Shown: positions 1 to 4,988 of the stretch, one piece after another
How the letters are laid out: every line of letters starts with the position of its first letter
How positions within the stretch are numbered: position 1 is the stretch's first letter
DNA from: Taibaiella sp.
GTDB lineage: Bacteria; Bacteroidota; Bacteroidia; Chitinophagales; Chitinophagaceae
Length of the DNA stretch: 7,001 bases
NCBI GenBank assembly: GCA_019454705.1
Contig: JACFNS010000135.1
Span: 1 to 7,001, forward strand
Direction of reading: 5' to 3'
Translations under genes and position numbers: made by a program
Notes under the pieces: generated by a model
The model's input: the letters and a program-made list of their open reading frames with translations, nothing else
Told to the model about the DNA's origin: nothing
The model's database searches: none

Positions 1-635
1 TTGCTGAGGCTGGTTGCTTTTGTGTAGGTGTAGACCTTGATCCCAAACGTATTGACCTGGCTAATGGTTTCCTTGAAAAATTCGTCACGGCAGGCAATGC
101 GGAGTTTCTGTACAAGAATGTTTATGATGATGACTTTCTTTCCAGGTTCAAAAACTATTTTGATATAATAATACTGAAAGATGCCATTGAGCATATTCCC
201 GATCAGCATTTGTTTATACCTTACCTCAAGAACCTGCTGAAACGCGATGGACAGATATTTTTTGGCTTTCCTCCCTGGTACATGCCTTTTGGCGGCCACC
301 AGCAGATAGCATCAAAAAAAGTAGCTATGATGCCCTATTATCATATCCTCCCCAGGCCTATCTACAAACGTATGCTCAAGCTTTTTGGTGAAAGTGAAGG
401 TGTGATTAAGGAACTTCTGGAAATTTATGACACGCGTATAAGTATCGAAAAATTTGAGCGAATCATTAGAAAAAGCGGTTTGCAGGTTGTAAAAAAACAA
501 CACTTCTTAATCAACCCTATATACAAGTATAAATTTGGGCTGAAGCCAGTAAAGCAGTCCAGGATTATTTCTGCTATACCTTTCGCACGAAATTTTCTTA
601 CTACCTGCGTTTATTATACGGTTGGTATCTCATGA
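1..635 (+). CDS. Class I SAM-dependent methyltransferase, 5'-truncated by window edge
   Basis: The reading frame is open from the first complete codon at base 3 to the TGA at 633-635, giving 210 visible residues; the true start lies upstream of the window. Near the visible N-terminus is GVDLDPKRIDLA, the second strand of the Rossmann fold whose acidic residue binds the ribose of S-adenosylmethionine. Further on is FDIIILKDAIEHIPD, the typical strand-4 segment of the Methyltransf_11/23 families, followed by LLKRDGQIFFGFPPW (strand 5). The glycine-rich SAM motif must lie before base 1. The acceptor cannot be told: the C-terminal third (lysine-rich, with a PIYKRMLKLFGES stretch and a mildly hydrophobic end) is not one I recognise. 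Polysaccharide or lipid methylation is possible but is inference. The stop overlaps the convergent aroE stop by six bases, so no terminator fits between them. Fold assignment is firm; substrate is open. Confidence 0.85.
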   Translation, partial: AEAGCFCVGVDLDPKRIDLANGFLEKFVTAGNAEFLYKNVYDDDFLSRFKNYFDIIILKDAIEHIPDQHLFIPYLKNLLKRDGQIFFGFPPWYMPFGGHQQIASKKVAMMPYYHILPRPIYKRMLKLFGESEGVIKELLEIYDTRISIEKFERIIRKSGLQVVKKQHFLINPIYKYKFGLKPVKQSRIISAIPFARNFLTTCVYYTVGIS

Positions 636-1367
636 GTTCCATATCTCCCATGACGCATCAGCCTGCAGCTCCAGCATCTGCATGCCGTTTTTTACCATTG
701 CCCCCTGTTGTTTACCCTTTTGTAAAAATATAGTGAATTCAGGGTTATAAATAAGATCGTATAATAGATGTTGGTGACCGAGGACACTGTAGGGTATCGG
801 CGGGTAACTTTCGGTAAAAGGGTACATACCCAAGGGCGTGGTATTAATAATTAATTTGTGGGTCACTATTATTTCATCTGTTAGTTCGGTGTAACTAAGT
901 ACCCCGTCCTTTTCAACCCTTGAAACGCTGGTATAACTCACTTTATTTTTGTCCAGTACATACTTAACCGCCCTTGCCGCACCCCCGGTTCCCAATACTA
1001 TTGCTTTATCCATACCCGGCTTTAGCAAGGGCAACAAGCTCTGTTCAAAACCTATGATATCTGTATTGAATCCTTTGGTTTTGCCTTCAGTAATTTTAAT
1101 GCAGTTCACAGCACCTATAGTGGCCGCGATATTATCACATTCATCCAGCAATGGTATTACCTGCTCTTTGTATGGCGTTGTAACATTAAGCCCAGAAAGG
1201 TCCGGGTATAATTCTAATAGCTGATGTAACTCGCTGACAGTTGCAATAGAAAATGCTTTGTATTCTGCATTGATTCCTTCACGCACAAATTTACCGTTGA
1301 AATAGCCCGGTGAAAATGTGTGCCCCAGCGGAAAGCCGATTAAACCATATAGCCTCTTAGCCGACAT
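630..1367 (-). CDS. aroE: Shikimate dehydrogenase (NADP+)
   Basis: AroE reduces 3-dehydroshikimate to shikimate with NADPH in the cytosolic chorismate pathway. All family hallmarks are present in 245 residues, slightly shorter than the E. coli enzyme (about 270). GFPLGHTFSP (11-20) supplies the shikimate-binding serines. NVTTPYK (61-67) carries the catalytic lysine, here Lys67. GAVNC (85-89) and NTDIIGF (101-107) follow, with catalytic Asp103. The NADP-binding loop is GTGGAARA (126-133), with SR (149-150) in place of the usual NRT. INTTPLGMYP (174-183), DLIYNP (204-209) and NGMQMLELQA (227-236) close the active site. The ATG at 1365-1367 lies 54 bases after the comA stop, across a terminator, so aroE is probably expressed mainly on its own or from comA read-through. 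No good -33/-7 promoter is visible in the gap. The 3' end overlaps the convergent methyltransferase gene by six bases. Appears intact. Confidence 0.96.
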   Translation of the reverse strand: MSAKRLYGLIGFPLGHTFSPGYFNGKFVREGINAEYKAFSIATVSELHQLLELYPDLSGLNVTTPYKEQVIPLLDECDNIAATIGAVNCIKITEGKTKGFNTDIIGFEQSLLPLLKPGMDKAIVLGTGGAARAVKYVLDKNKVSYTSVSRVEKDGVLSYTELTDEIIVTHKLIINTTPLGMYPFTESYPPIPYSVLGHQHLLYDLIYNPEFTIFLQKGKQQGAMVKNGMQMLELQADASWEIWNS

Positions 1368-1384
1368 GATATATAAAATACAAT

Positions 1385-1413
1385 AAAAAAGGGTATGTAA
1401 AATACATACCCTT
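1385..1413 (-). terminator. Rho-independent terminator after the comA homologue
   Basis: Read on the minus strand, AAGGGTATGTA pairs perfectly over 11 bases with TACATACCCTT (1403-1413 against 1389-1399) around a three-base loop, and the stem runs into a T run (1385-1390). It begins 8 bases after the comA stop codon and ends 17 bases before the aroE start. The plus-strand reading has only two Ts after the stem, so it should act mainly in the comA to aroE direction and reduce read-through into aroE. Confidence 0.88.
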
Positions 1414-1421
1414 AATTCGTT

Positions 1422-2186
1422 TTAGTTTTTATCGAGGAACATATGAAAAGTATCTCCTCTTAGCCCGTTGCGCATGGCCTCTAACGGCAGCACCTCGTTA
1501 GGAGGTATGTTACCCAGGTTCACATTAGCACCCAGCAATTCGAGGAAGTAAACCTGCTGTGCTTTTTGCGGTGCTTCCCAGATTATTTTTTCCGATGGTA
1601 TTTGAGTCAATATCTCCTGTACAAGCCCTTCGCGCACTTCTCCTGTACCACGATAGATGCCAACATTACCGCTTTCACGTGCTTCGGCTATTACATATTT
1701 TGCACCTGCTTCCAGTTCAGCTTTCATCAATTCTATCCATTTGTATGGAGGAATGATGTGCGTTGCATCTTTCGAACCAACCTCTGATAATACAGTTACA
1801 TGTTTTGCCAGTTCAGCTATGTACTTGCACTTTTCTTTGTGTGGTATAGTTATCGAACCATCAGACACTTCCACATATTCGAGTTTATAGTCTTTAATAA
1901 CACTCAAATAATCGTCAAACTGCCCCCTGATAAGGAACGCCTCAAACAAAGTACCGCCGAAGTAAACCGGCATATCATGTTCCCTGTAAATCTCAATTTT
2001 TTCGCGCAGGCGGTTGGTAACGAAGGCTGTGCCAAAACCAAATTTCACAATATCAACATAAGGTGATGCAACGGACATAAAGTTTCTTACATCATCCAGC
2101 CCCAGGCCTTTGTCCATAGCCATAGTAATGCCGTACTGGCGTGGCTGCTGCGTACGCTCAGGAATATTCTTCAGAAAAAAGTTCAT
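1422..2186 (-). CDS. comA: Phosphosulfolactate synthase (ComA) family protein
   Basis: ComA adds sulfite to phosphoenolpyruvate to give (2R)-3-phosphosulfolactate, the first step of one route to coenzyme M in methanogens; the family also includes bacterial homologues and plant HSA32. From the ATG at 2184-2186 the protein has 254 residues, the usual length, and opens MNFFLKNIPERTQQPRQYGIT as bacterial members do. Family motifs of the TIM barrel are TMAMDKG (21-27), DIVKFGFGTA (45-54), GGTLFE (77-82), EYVEVSDGSI (103-112), SEVGSK (134-139), IAEARESG (166-173), IWEAPQK (202-208) and NLGNI (223-227). A longer frame from a GTG at 2235-2237 adds 17 residues but runs through the promoter at 2211-2242, so the ATG is preferred. 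No comB, comC or other sulfonate gene is in the window, so the product's fate is unknown; feeding cysteate for sulfonolipids is conceivable. Family is sure, physiological reaction is not. Confidence 0.9.
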   Translation of the reverse strand: MNFFLKNIPERTQQPRQYGITMAMDKGLGLDDVRNFMSVASPYVDIVKFGFGTAFVTNRLREKIEIYREHDMPVYFGGTLFEAFLIRGQFDDYLSVIKDYKLEYVEVSDGSITIPHKEKCKYIAELAKHVTVLSEVGSKDATHIIPPYKWIELMKAELEAGAKYVIAEARESGNVGIYRGTGEVREGLVQEILTQIPSEKIIWEAPQKAQQVYFLELLGANVNLGNIPPNEVLPLEAMRNGLRGDTFHMFLDKN

Positions 2187-2210
2187 GTAAACGGTTTGTG
2201 TTTCAGTGCA

Positions 2211-2242
2211 CAAAGGTAATTCTTTCAATATTGACACGCCAA
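2211..2242 (-). promoter_or_regulatory. Bacteroidota-type promoter of the comA homologue
   Basis: On the minus strand TACCTTTG (2211-2218) matches the -7 consensus TAnnTTTG exactly, and TTG (2240-2242) lies 21 bases upstream as the -33 element. Transcription would begin near 2203-2206, leaving a leader of about 20 bases before the ATG at 2186. This placement excludes the upstream GTG as the start. The -33 element sits in the palindrome CCAACGTTGG (2239-2248). No experimental support; judged from motif and spacing only. Confidence 0.65.
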
Positions 2243-2248
2243 CGTTGG
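2239..2248. promoter_or_regulatory. Short palindrome CCAACGTTGG in the divergent intergenic region
   Basis: A perfect 10-base palindrome covers the -33 element of the minus-strand comA promoter and lies 45 bases before the start of the divergent membrane-protein gene. Its position would suit a repressor or activator site acting on comA, but a 10-base palindrome can occur by chance and no second copy was seen nearby. Confidence 0.25.
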
Positions 2249-2293
2249 TAAAATGATTTTTTCACTTGTATATTAGCGTTATATTTAGCAGCT

Positions 2294-2584
2294 ATGAAAC
2301 GTAATGTATCACTTTTAGGATTGATCATCGGACTATTGTTGCCCGTGGTGGGTATATTTATCGTGTACCTTGTTATGTCGCGCGGCAGCTCGTTCGATTC
2401 CTTTTTCAATACCTTGAAGCACAATTTTGACACTGCTGCACTCGTACTCAGCCTGAGTATATTGATAAATATAATTCCGTTTATATATTACACTAATCGC
2501 AGGCTTGACCTCACAGCCCGTGGCATACTCATTGCTACCATGCTATACGCCGTGTTCATTGTATTACTAAAGTTCGTATGGTAA
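2294..2584 (+). CDS. Small three-helix membrane protein upstream of lpxB, function unknown
   Basis: The 96-residue product has three hydrophobic segments long enough to span the inner membrane: about residues 7-28 (LLGLIIGLLLPVVGIFIVYLVM region), 47-67 and 76-95. They are separated by a polar loop (SRGSSFDSFFNTLKHNFD) and a short basic loop (TNRRLDLTARG). It begins with MKRN, giving a positive N-terminus, and has no signal-peptide cleavage site. Its TAA is immediately followed by the lpxB ATG with no spacer, so the two are almost certainly one transcript and may be translationally coupled. A role around lipid A synthesis is suggested by this link only; I do not recognise a named family. A weak promoter-like TATATTTA (2280-2287) precedes it, but without a well-spaced -33 box. 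That it is a real gene is well supported by hydropathy, tight packing and absence of any competing frame. Confidence 0.8.
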   Translation: MKRNVSLLGLIIGLLLPVVGIFIVYLVMSRGSSFDSFFNTLKHNFDTAALVLSLSILINIIPFIYYTNRRLDLTARGILIATMLYAVFIVLLKFVW

Positions 2585-3688
2585 ATGAGGTATTACATCA
2601 TAGCGGGCGAAGCCAGTGGCGACCTGCACGGTGGTAATCTCATAAAAGCTTTACATAAAAAAGACAACCAGGCCAACATCAGGTGCTGGGGCGGCGATAA
2701 GATGCAGGCAGCCGGTGCAACCCTTGTAAAGCACTACCGCGACCTGGCGTTTATGGGTTTTGTAGAAGTGATAGCCAACCTCCGTACCATTCTCAGCAAT
2801 ATTGATTTCTGTAAAAAAGATATACTGGCATACAGGCCTGATGTATTGGTACTGGTTGACTACCCGGGTTTCAACCTGCGCATAGCGGAATGGGCGCGAC
2901 AGCAAGGGTTGAAAATTGTCTATTACATATCGCCACAGGTATGGGCGTGGAAGGCTAACAGGGTCAAGAAAATCAAACGGGATGTTGATAAAATGCTGGT
3001 GATACTGCCTTTCGAAAAGGATTATTACCATGATAAATGGGACTATGATGTGACCTACGTAGGCCACCCGCTCACCGAAGTGATACAATACGAAAAAGAG
3101 CATGTACCCGTTCAGAAATTATCTGACAAACCGATTGTTGCATTATTGCCCGGAAGCAGGAAACAGGAGATAAAGGTAAAACTGCCCATCATGCTAAGCA
3201 TGGTGGAGCGTTTTCCCCAATACCAGTTTGTTGTAGCCCAGGCGCCCGCACAACCCGATAGCCTGTATAAAGACCTCATCGGCACAAAAAATGTATTGAT
3301 AGCCAACAACCAGACCTATAATCTGCTGAAGCAGGCAACAGCCGCTTTAGTGACCAGTGGCACTGCTACACTTGAAACAGCCCTTTTGGGCGTGCCCGAA
3401 GTGGTTTGTTACAAGGGCAACCCCATATCCTTCTGGCTGGCTACCAAACTGGTGGATGTAAAATACATATCGCTGGTTAACCTCATAATGGACAAAGAGG
3501 TGATAAAAGAACTGATACAGGACAACTTCAATGAAGCACAACTGGAACAGGAACTCAGGAAGATAATGGAAGACGAAGCTTACCTGGTTCAAATGAAACG
3601 GGACTATGCTTCTCTTTGGGATAAGCTGGGTACCTACTCCACATCGGAACTGGCGGCGGAGGAGATAATCAGACTACTTCGTAATTAA
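2585..3688 (+). CDS. lpxB: Lipid-A-disaccharide synthase
   Basis: LpxB (glycosyltransferase family 19) joins UDP-2,3-diacylglucosamine to 2,3-diacylglucosamine-1-phosphate to form the tetra-acyl disaccharide of lipid A, at the cytoplasmic face of the inner membrane. The 367-residue length is normal. Signatures in order are GEASGDLHG (8-16), WGGDKMQAAG (35-44), GFVEVI (58-63), VDYPGFN (91-97), YYISPQVWAWK (113-123) followed by a basic RVKKIKRD, PFEKDYY (142-148), YVGHPL (158-163), the sugar-nucleotide-binding LLPGSRKQEI (187-196), TSGTATLETALLGVPEVVCYK (257-277) and ISLVNLIMD (295-303). No disruption is seen. The start codon abuts the stop of the upstream membrane protein, and the last 15 bases overlap the convergent DUF6728-type gene. 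It marks the organism as having a Gram-negative outer membrane. Confidence 0.97.
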   Translation: MRYYIIAGEASGDLHGGNLIKALHKKDNQANIRCWGGDKMQAAGATLVKHYRDLAFMGFVEVIANLRTILSNIDFCKKDILAYRPDVLVLVDYPGFNLRIAEWARQQGLKIVYYISPQVWAWKANRVKKIKRDVDKMLVILPFEKDYYHDKWDYDVTYVGHPLTEVIQYEKEHVPVQKLSDKPIVALLPGSRKQEIKVKLPIMLSMVERFPQYQFVVAQAPAQPDSLYKDLIGTKNVLIANNQTYNLLKQATAALVTSGTATLETALLGVPEVVCYKGNPISFWLATKLVDVKYISLVNLIMDKEVIKELIQDNFNEAQLEQELRKIMEDEAYLVQMKRDYASLWDKLGTYSTSELAAEEIIRLLRN

Positions 3689-3832
3689 CCTGACAATCAT
3701 CACAATTACAGCTACCAAGAACATTAACAACGATATCCTGTTCATGCCGTGCATGAACTTCAGATCGATATTCCTCGGTTCGTTCGGGTCACGTTTACGC
3801 AGGTATAAATATGTCAATATCTGTTTCCACAT
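3674..3832 (-). CDS. DUF6728-type small membrane protein
   Basis: The 52-residue product starts MWKQILTYLYLRKRDPNEP, continues with a basic linker containing KFMHGMNRISLL, and ends with one membrane helix (about residues 33-49, LLMFLVAVIVMIVRLI) and a charged TK tail. The pattern LYLRKRDP...KFMHGMNRIS plus a C-terminal helix is what I recall of DUF6728, a small Bacteroidota family of unknown function; recognition is from memory. The frame is open up to 3907, but the extra 25 residues would run through the intergenic region to the tRNA promoter, so the internal ATG at 3830-3832 is preferred. It overlaps the end of lpxB tail-to-tail by 15 bases. A TAacTTTA sequence lies upstream on this strand but is not a full promoter match. 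Confidence 0.72.
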   Translation of the reverse strand: MWKQILTYLYLRKRDPNEPRNIDLKFMHGMNRISLLMFLVAVIVMIVRLITK

Positions 3833-3864
3833 AAATTTGGCAGTGCATAATAAAGTTAAGGAAA

Positions 3865-3897
3865 TTTGGATTAAACCCGGAATGCTGAGTATATTTG
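3865..3897 (+). promoter_or_regulatory. Promoter of the tRNA-Ala cluster
   Basis: TTTG at 3865-3868 and TATATTTG at 3890-3897 match the Bacteroidota -33 and -7 (TAnnTTTG) elements exactly, separated by 21 bases, the same spacing as at the comA promoter. Transcription would start near 3903-3906, just before the first tRNA-like unit at 3909. No comparable promoter lies directly before the intact tRNA at 4004, so the broken unit is probably transcribed as a leader on the tRNA-Ala precursor. Confidence 0.7.
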
Positions 3898-3908
3898 CAC
3901 CCCGCAAC

Positions 3909-3970
3909 GGGGGATTAGCTTAGCTGGTTAGAGTGTCCCGCCACGGCGGGAAGGTCATCAGTTTAACTGA
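3909..3970 (+). pseudogene. Broken tRNA-Ala-like unit 1 (palindrome in place of the anticodon arm)
   Basis: The 5' half copies the intact tRNA-Ala at 4004: acceptor strand GGGGGAT (3909-3915), TA, D stem GCTT/GAGT (two G-U pairs where the intact gene has GCTC/GAGC) and D loop AGCTGGTTA. Where the anticodon arm should be is TCCCGCCACGGCGGGA (3936-3951), a hairpin with no usable seven-base anticodon loop. AGGTCATC (variable loop and start of the T arm) follows, but the T-arm region is then a palindrome, TCAGTTTAACTGA (3958-3970), and no ATCCTCC acceptor partner follows. It cannot fold as a working tRNA. It lies directly behind the promoter and so should be transcribed; it may be a decayed first gene of a tandem pair, or a structured leader. 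Confidence 0.75.
3936..3951. repeat. 16-base palindrome TCCCG-N6-CGGGA, copy 1
   Basis: TCCCGCCACGGCGGGA can pair over seven bases around AC, or six around a four-base loop. It stands exactly where the 17-base anticodon arm of the intact tRNA would be, between GAGTG and AGGTCATC. It shares the TCCCG...CGGGA frame and 16-base length with two further copies downstream. Confidence 0.8.
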
Positions 3971-4003
3971 CATAGTTCTTTAAAACTTTAATAGTATTTC
4001 TCA

Positions 4004-4067
<64 letters not shown>

Positions 4068-4077
<10 letters not shown>

Positions 4078-4115
4078 CAAGCTTTAAGTCGCCTTCGGGC
4101 GGCTTTTTTCATTTA
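4068..4115 (+). repeat. 48-base direct repeat, copy A (tRNA 3' end plus terminator)
   Basis: The stretch from TTATCCTCCA at the tRNA-Ala 3' end through the terminator to CATTTA is identical to 4189-4236, 121 bases downstream. It includes the last T-stem bases, 3' acceptor strand, discriminator, spacer and full terminator. Copy A belongs to the intact tRNA, so copy B is probably the duplicate. Confidence 0.95.
4088..4109 (+). terminator. Rho-independent terminator of tRNA-Ala
   Basis: GTCGCC pairs with GGCGGC (one G-U) around a TTCG tetraloop and runs directly into six Ts. AA before and TT after the stem can extend it by two pairs. It lies 10 bases after the tRNA discriminator. Confidence 0.93.
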
Positions 4116-4144
4116 TACCAATTACGAATTTGATGTCCGGAGCG

Positions 4145-4160
4145 TCCCGCTGTGGCGGGA
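4145..4160. repeat. 16-base palindrome TCCCG-N6-CGGGA, copy 2
   Basis: TCCCGCTGTGGCGGGA forms a six-base-pair stem TCCCGC/GCGGGA with loop TGTG. It occupies the anticodon-arm position of broken unit 3, between GAGCG and AGGTCATC, the same position as copy 1 in unit 1. The loops differ (CACG against TGTG) while the stems are identical. Confidence 0.8.
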
Positions 4161-4172
4161 AGGTCATCGGTT

Positions 4173-4188
4173 TCCCGTACGTACGGGA
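4173..4188. repeat. 16-base palindrome TCCCG-N6-CGGGA, copy 3
   Basis: TCCCGTACGTACGGGA is a perfect 16-base palindrome. It stands in the T-arm position of broken unit 3, between ATCGGTT and TTATCC, only 12 bases after copy 2. Same outer five bases and total length as copies 1 and 2, different core. Confidence 0.82.
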
Positions 4189-4236
4189 TTATCCTCCACA
4201 AGCTTTAAGTCGCCTTCGGGCGGCTTTTTTCATTTA
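4189..4236 (+). repeat. 48-base direct repeat, copy B
   Basis: Identical base for base to 4068-4115. Its last three bases (TTA, 4234-4236) are the stop codon of the convergent beta-barrel gene read on the minus strand, so the duplication reaches to the very end of that gene. Confidence 0.95.
4209..4230 (+). terminator. Duplicate terminator after broken tRNA unit 3
   Basis: Identical to the terminator at 4088-4109: six-pair stem, TTCG loop, six Ts. It ends three bases before the stop codon of the convergent minus-strand gene. In that gene's direction the stem is followed by ACTTAAAG rather than a T run, so it is oriented for plus-strand transcripts. Confidence 0.88.
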
Positions 4237-4890
4237 AAACCCGTGATTAAACCCTACCCGGATAGCTATAGTATTCCTGTATGGACTGTTGACATTTTGC
4301 AATACATCATACAATGCCATAAATACAAATGAAGAACGCTCCCCAATAGGCTGGCGAAGGCCGCCACCCAATAACAGGCAGGGCACGCTTACGGTCTTAT
4401 TAATAGTCATAGGTGGTGGTGGAAATTTCGTAAAATCATTGGTGTGTTCTTTATAAGAGGAGATATTATGCTCATATTCTGCGTGTGCAAATATGTTGTT
4501 CCAGATAACATACCTTGTCCATACACTGGGTGAATAAAAATGCGCATTAAGCGAACGCCTTTCTTCTACCAATGGATCAGGGTTGGTAATTACACTGAAA
4601 TAATCCTTTATCCTGAGATATTGATACCCGAAGCCAATACCTGCTGAAAACTCATCGGTAATCCTGTAACCGAGTATGGGTGTAATACCCAGGTTAGTAA
4701 CACCGGAGCCTATACCAAACAATCCCCAACCACCAACAATTATCCGGCTTGGGTCTATCAGCCTGTCGTCTTTTACATTTTTCTGTGTCCTGTTCAGGGG
4801 CTTGCCCGAGCTGCTGTACACTTCTTCCTGCGCTACAACCGCACCGGTCAAAAACATGCTGAAAAACAAAGTCGCGTATAATCGTTTCAT
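4234..4890 (-). CDS. Secreted protein, probable outer-membrane beta-barrel, function unknown
   Basis: The 218-residue product begins with a Sec signal peptide (MKRLY, hydrophobic core ATLFFSMFLTGAVVA) with likely cleavage after Ala20. A short polar linker rich in Ser, Asn and Lys follows (about 21-46). From about residue 50 it shows alternating hydrophobic and polar segments with Gly and aromatic residues, as in transmembrane strands: RIIVGGWGLFGIGSG, LGITPILGYRI, FSAGIGFGYQYLRI, YSPSVWTRYVIW, IFAHAEYEHNIS, VSVPCLLLGGGLRQPI, SSFVFMALYDVL and NTIAIRVGFNHGF. The last ends in Phe, the classic sorting signal for barrel assembly. About eight strands fit the length. This resembles the many small outer-membrane proteins of Bacteroidota; ligand or role cannot be told. 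It lies tail-to-tail with the duplicated tRNA terminator and is 98 bases after the glcD-type gene. No strong promoter match is seen. Confidence 0.82.
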   Translation of the reverse strand: MKRLYATLFFSMFLTGAVVAQEEVYSSSGKPLNRTQKNVKDDRLIDPSRIIVGGWGLFGIGSGVTNLGITPILGYRITDEFSAGIGFGYQYLRIKDYFSVITNPDPLVEERRSLNAHFYSPSVWTRYVIWNNIFAHAEYEHNISSYKEHTNDFTKFPPPPMTINKTVSVPCLLLGGGLRQPIGERSSFVFMALYDVLQNVNSPYRNTIAIRVGFNHGF

Positions 4891-4988
4891 ACTATTCTTT
4901 TTTGCTACAGGTTTACGTAAAGTTACTGTAAAACGCAGTTACAGCCTGTAATATTACGTATTGACCCGACATATTCCTGTCAAAGTTT

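Larger units (their letters stand above)
4140..4198 (+). pseudogene. Broken tRNA-Ala-like unit 3 (3' part, two arms replaced by palindromes)
   Basis: Only the part from the D-stem 3' strand onward is present: GAGCG (4140-4144), then TCCCGCTGTGGCGGGA (4145-4160) in place of the anticodon arm, AGGTCATCGGTT (4161-4172) as in the intact tRNA, then TCCCGTACGTACGGGA (4173-4188) in place of the eight bases CGACTCCG of the T loop and stem, then TTATCCTCCA (4189-4198), the tRNA 3' end. There is no 5' acceptor or D-stem 5' strand, so no cloverleaf is possible. It carries the same TT variant next to the acceptor as the intact gene, so it probably derives from this very copy. A duplicate terminator follows. 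It lies beyond terminator A and has no visible promoter. Confidence 0.78.

Noticed and set aside
2651..3103. Minus-strand open frame of 150 codons opposite lpxB
   Set aside because: It lies wholly inside a clearly conserved lpxB and its translation resembles no protein; it is a composition effect of the coding strand.
3909..3970. Unit 1 as a working tRNA of another specificity
   Set aside because: The anticodon hairpin leaves a six-base or smaller loop, the T arm cannot form in register, and there is no 3' acceptor strand to pair with GGGGGAT.
4145..4160. Reading CTGTGGC in palindrome copy 2 as a His (GTG) anticodon loop
   Set aside because: Placing GTG at 34-36 forces a G-G clash at the top of the stem and shifts all other pairs; the acceptor remains of alanine type and the 5' half is missing.
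4891..4988. Promoter for the beta-barrel gene in the 98-base gap
   Set aside because: TAacTTTA and a distant TTTG are present on the minus strand but neither sequence nor spacing matches the pattern seen at the other three promoters.
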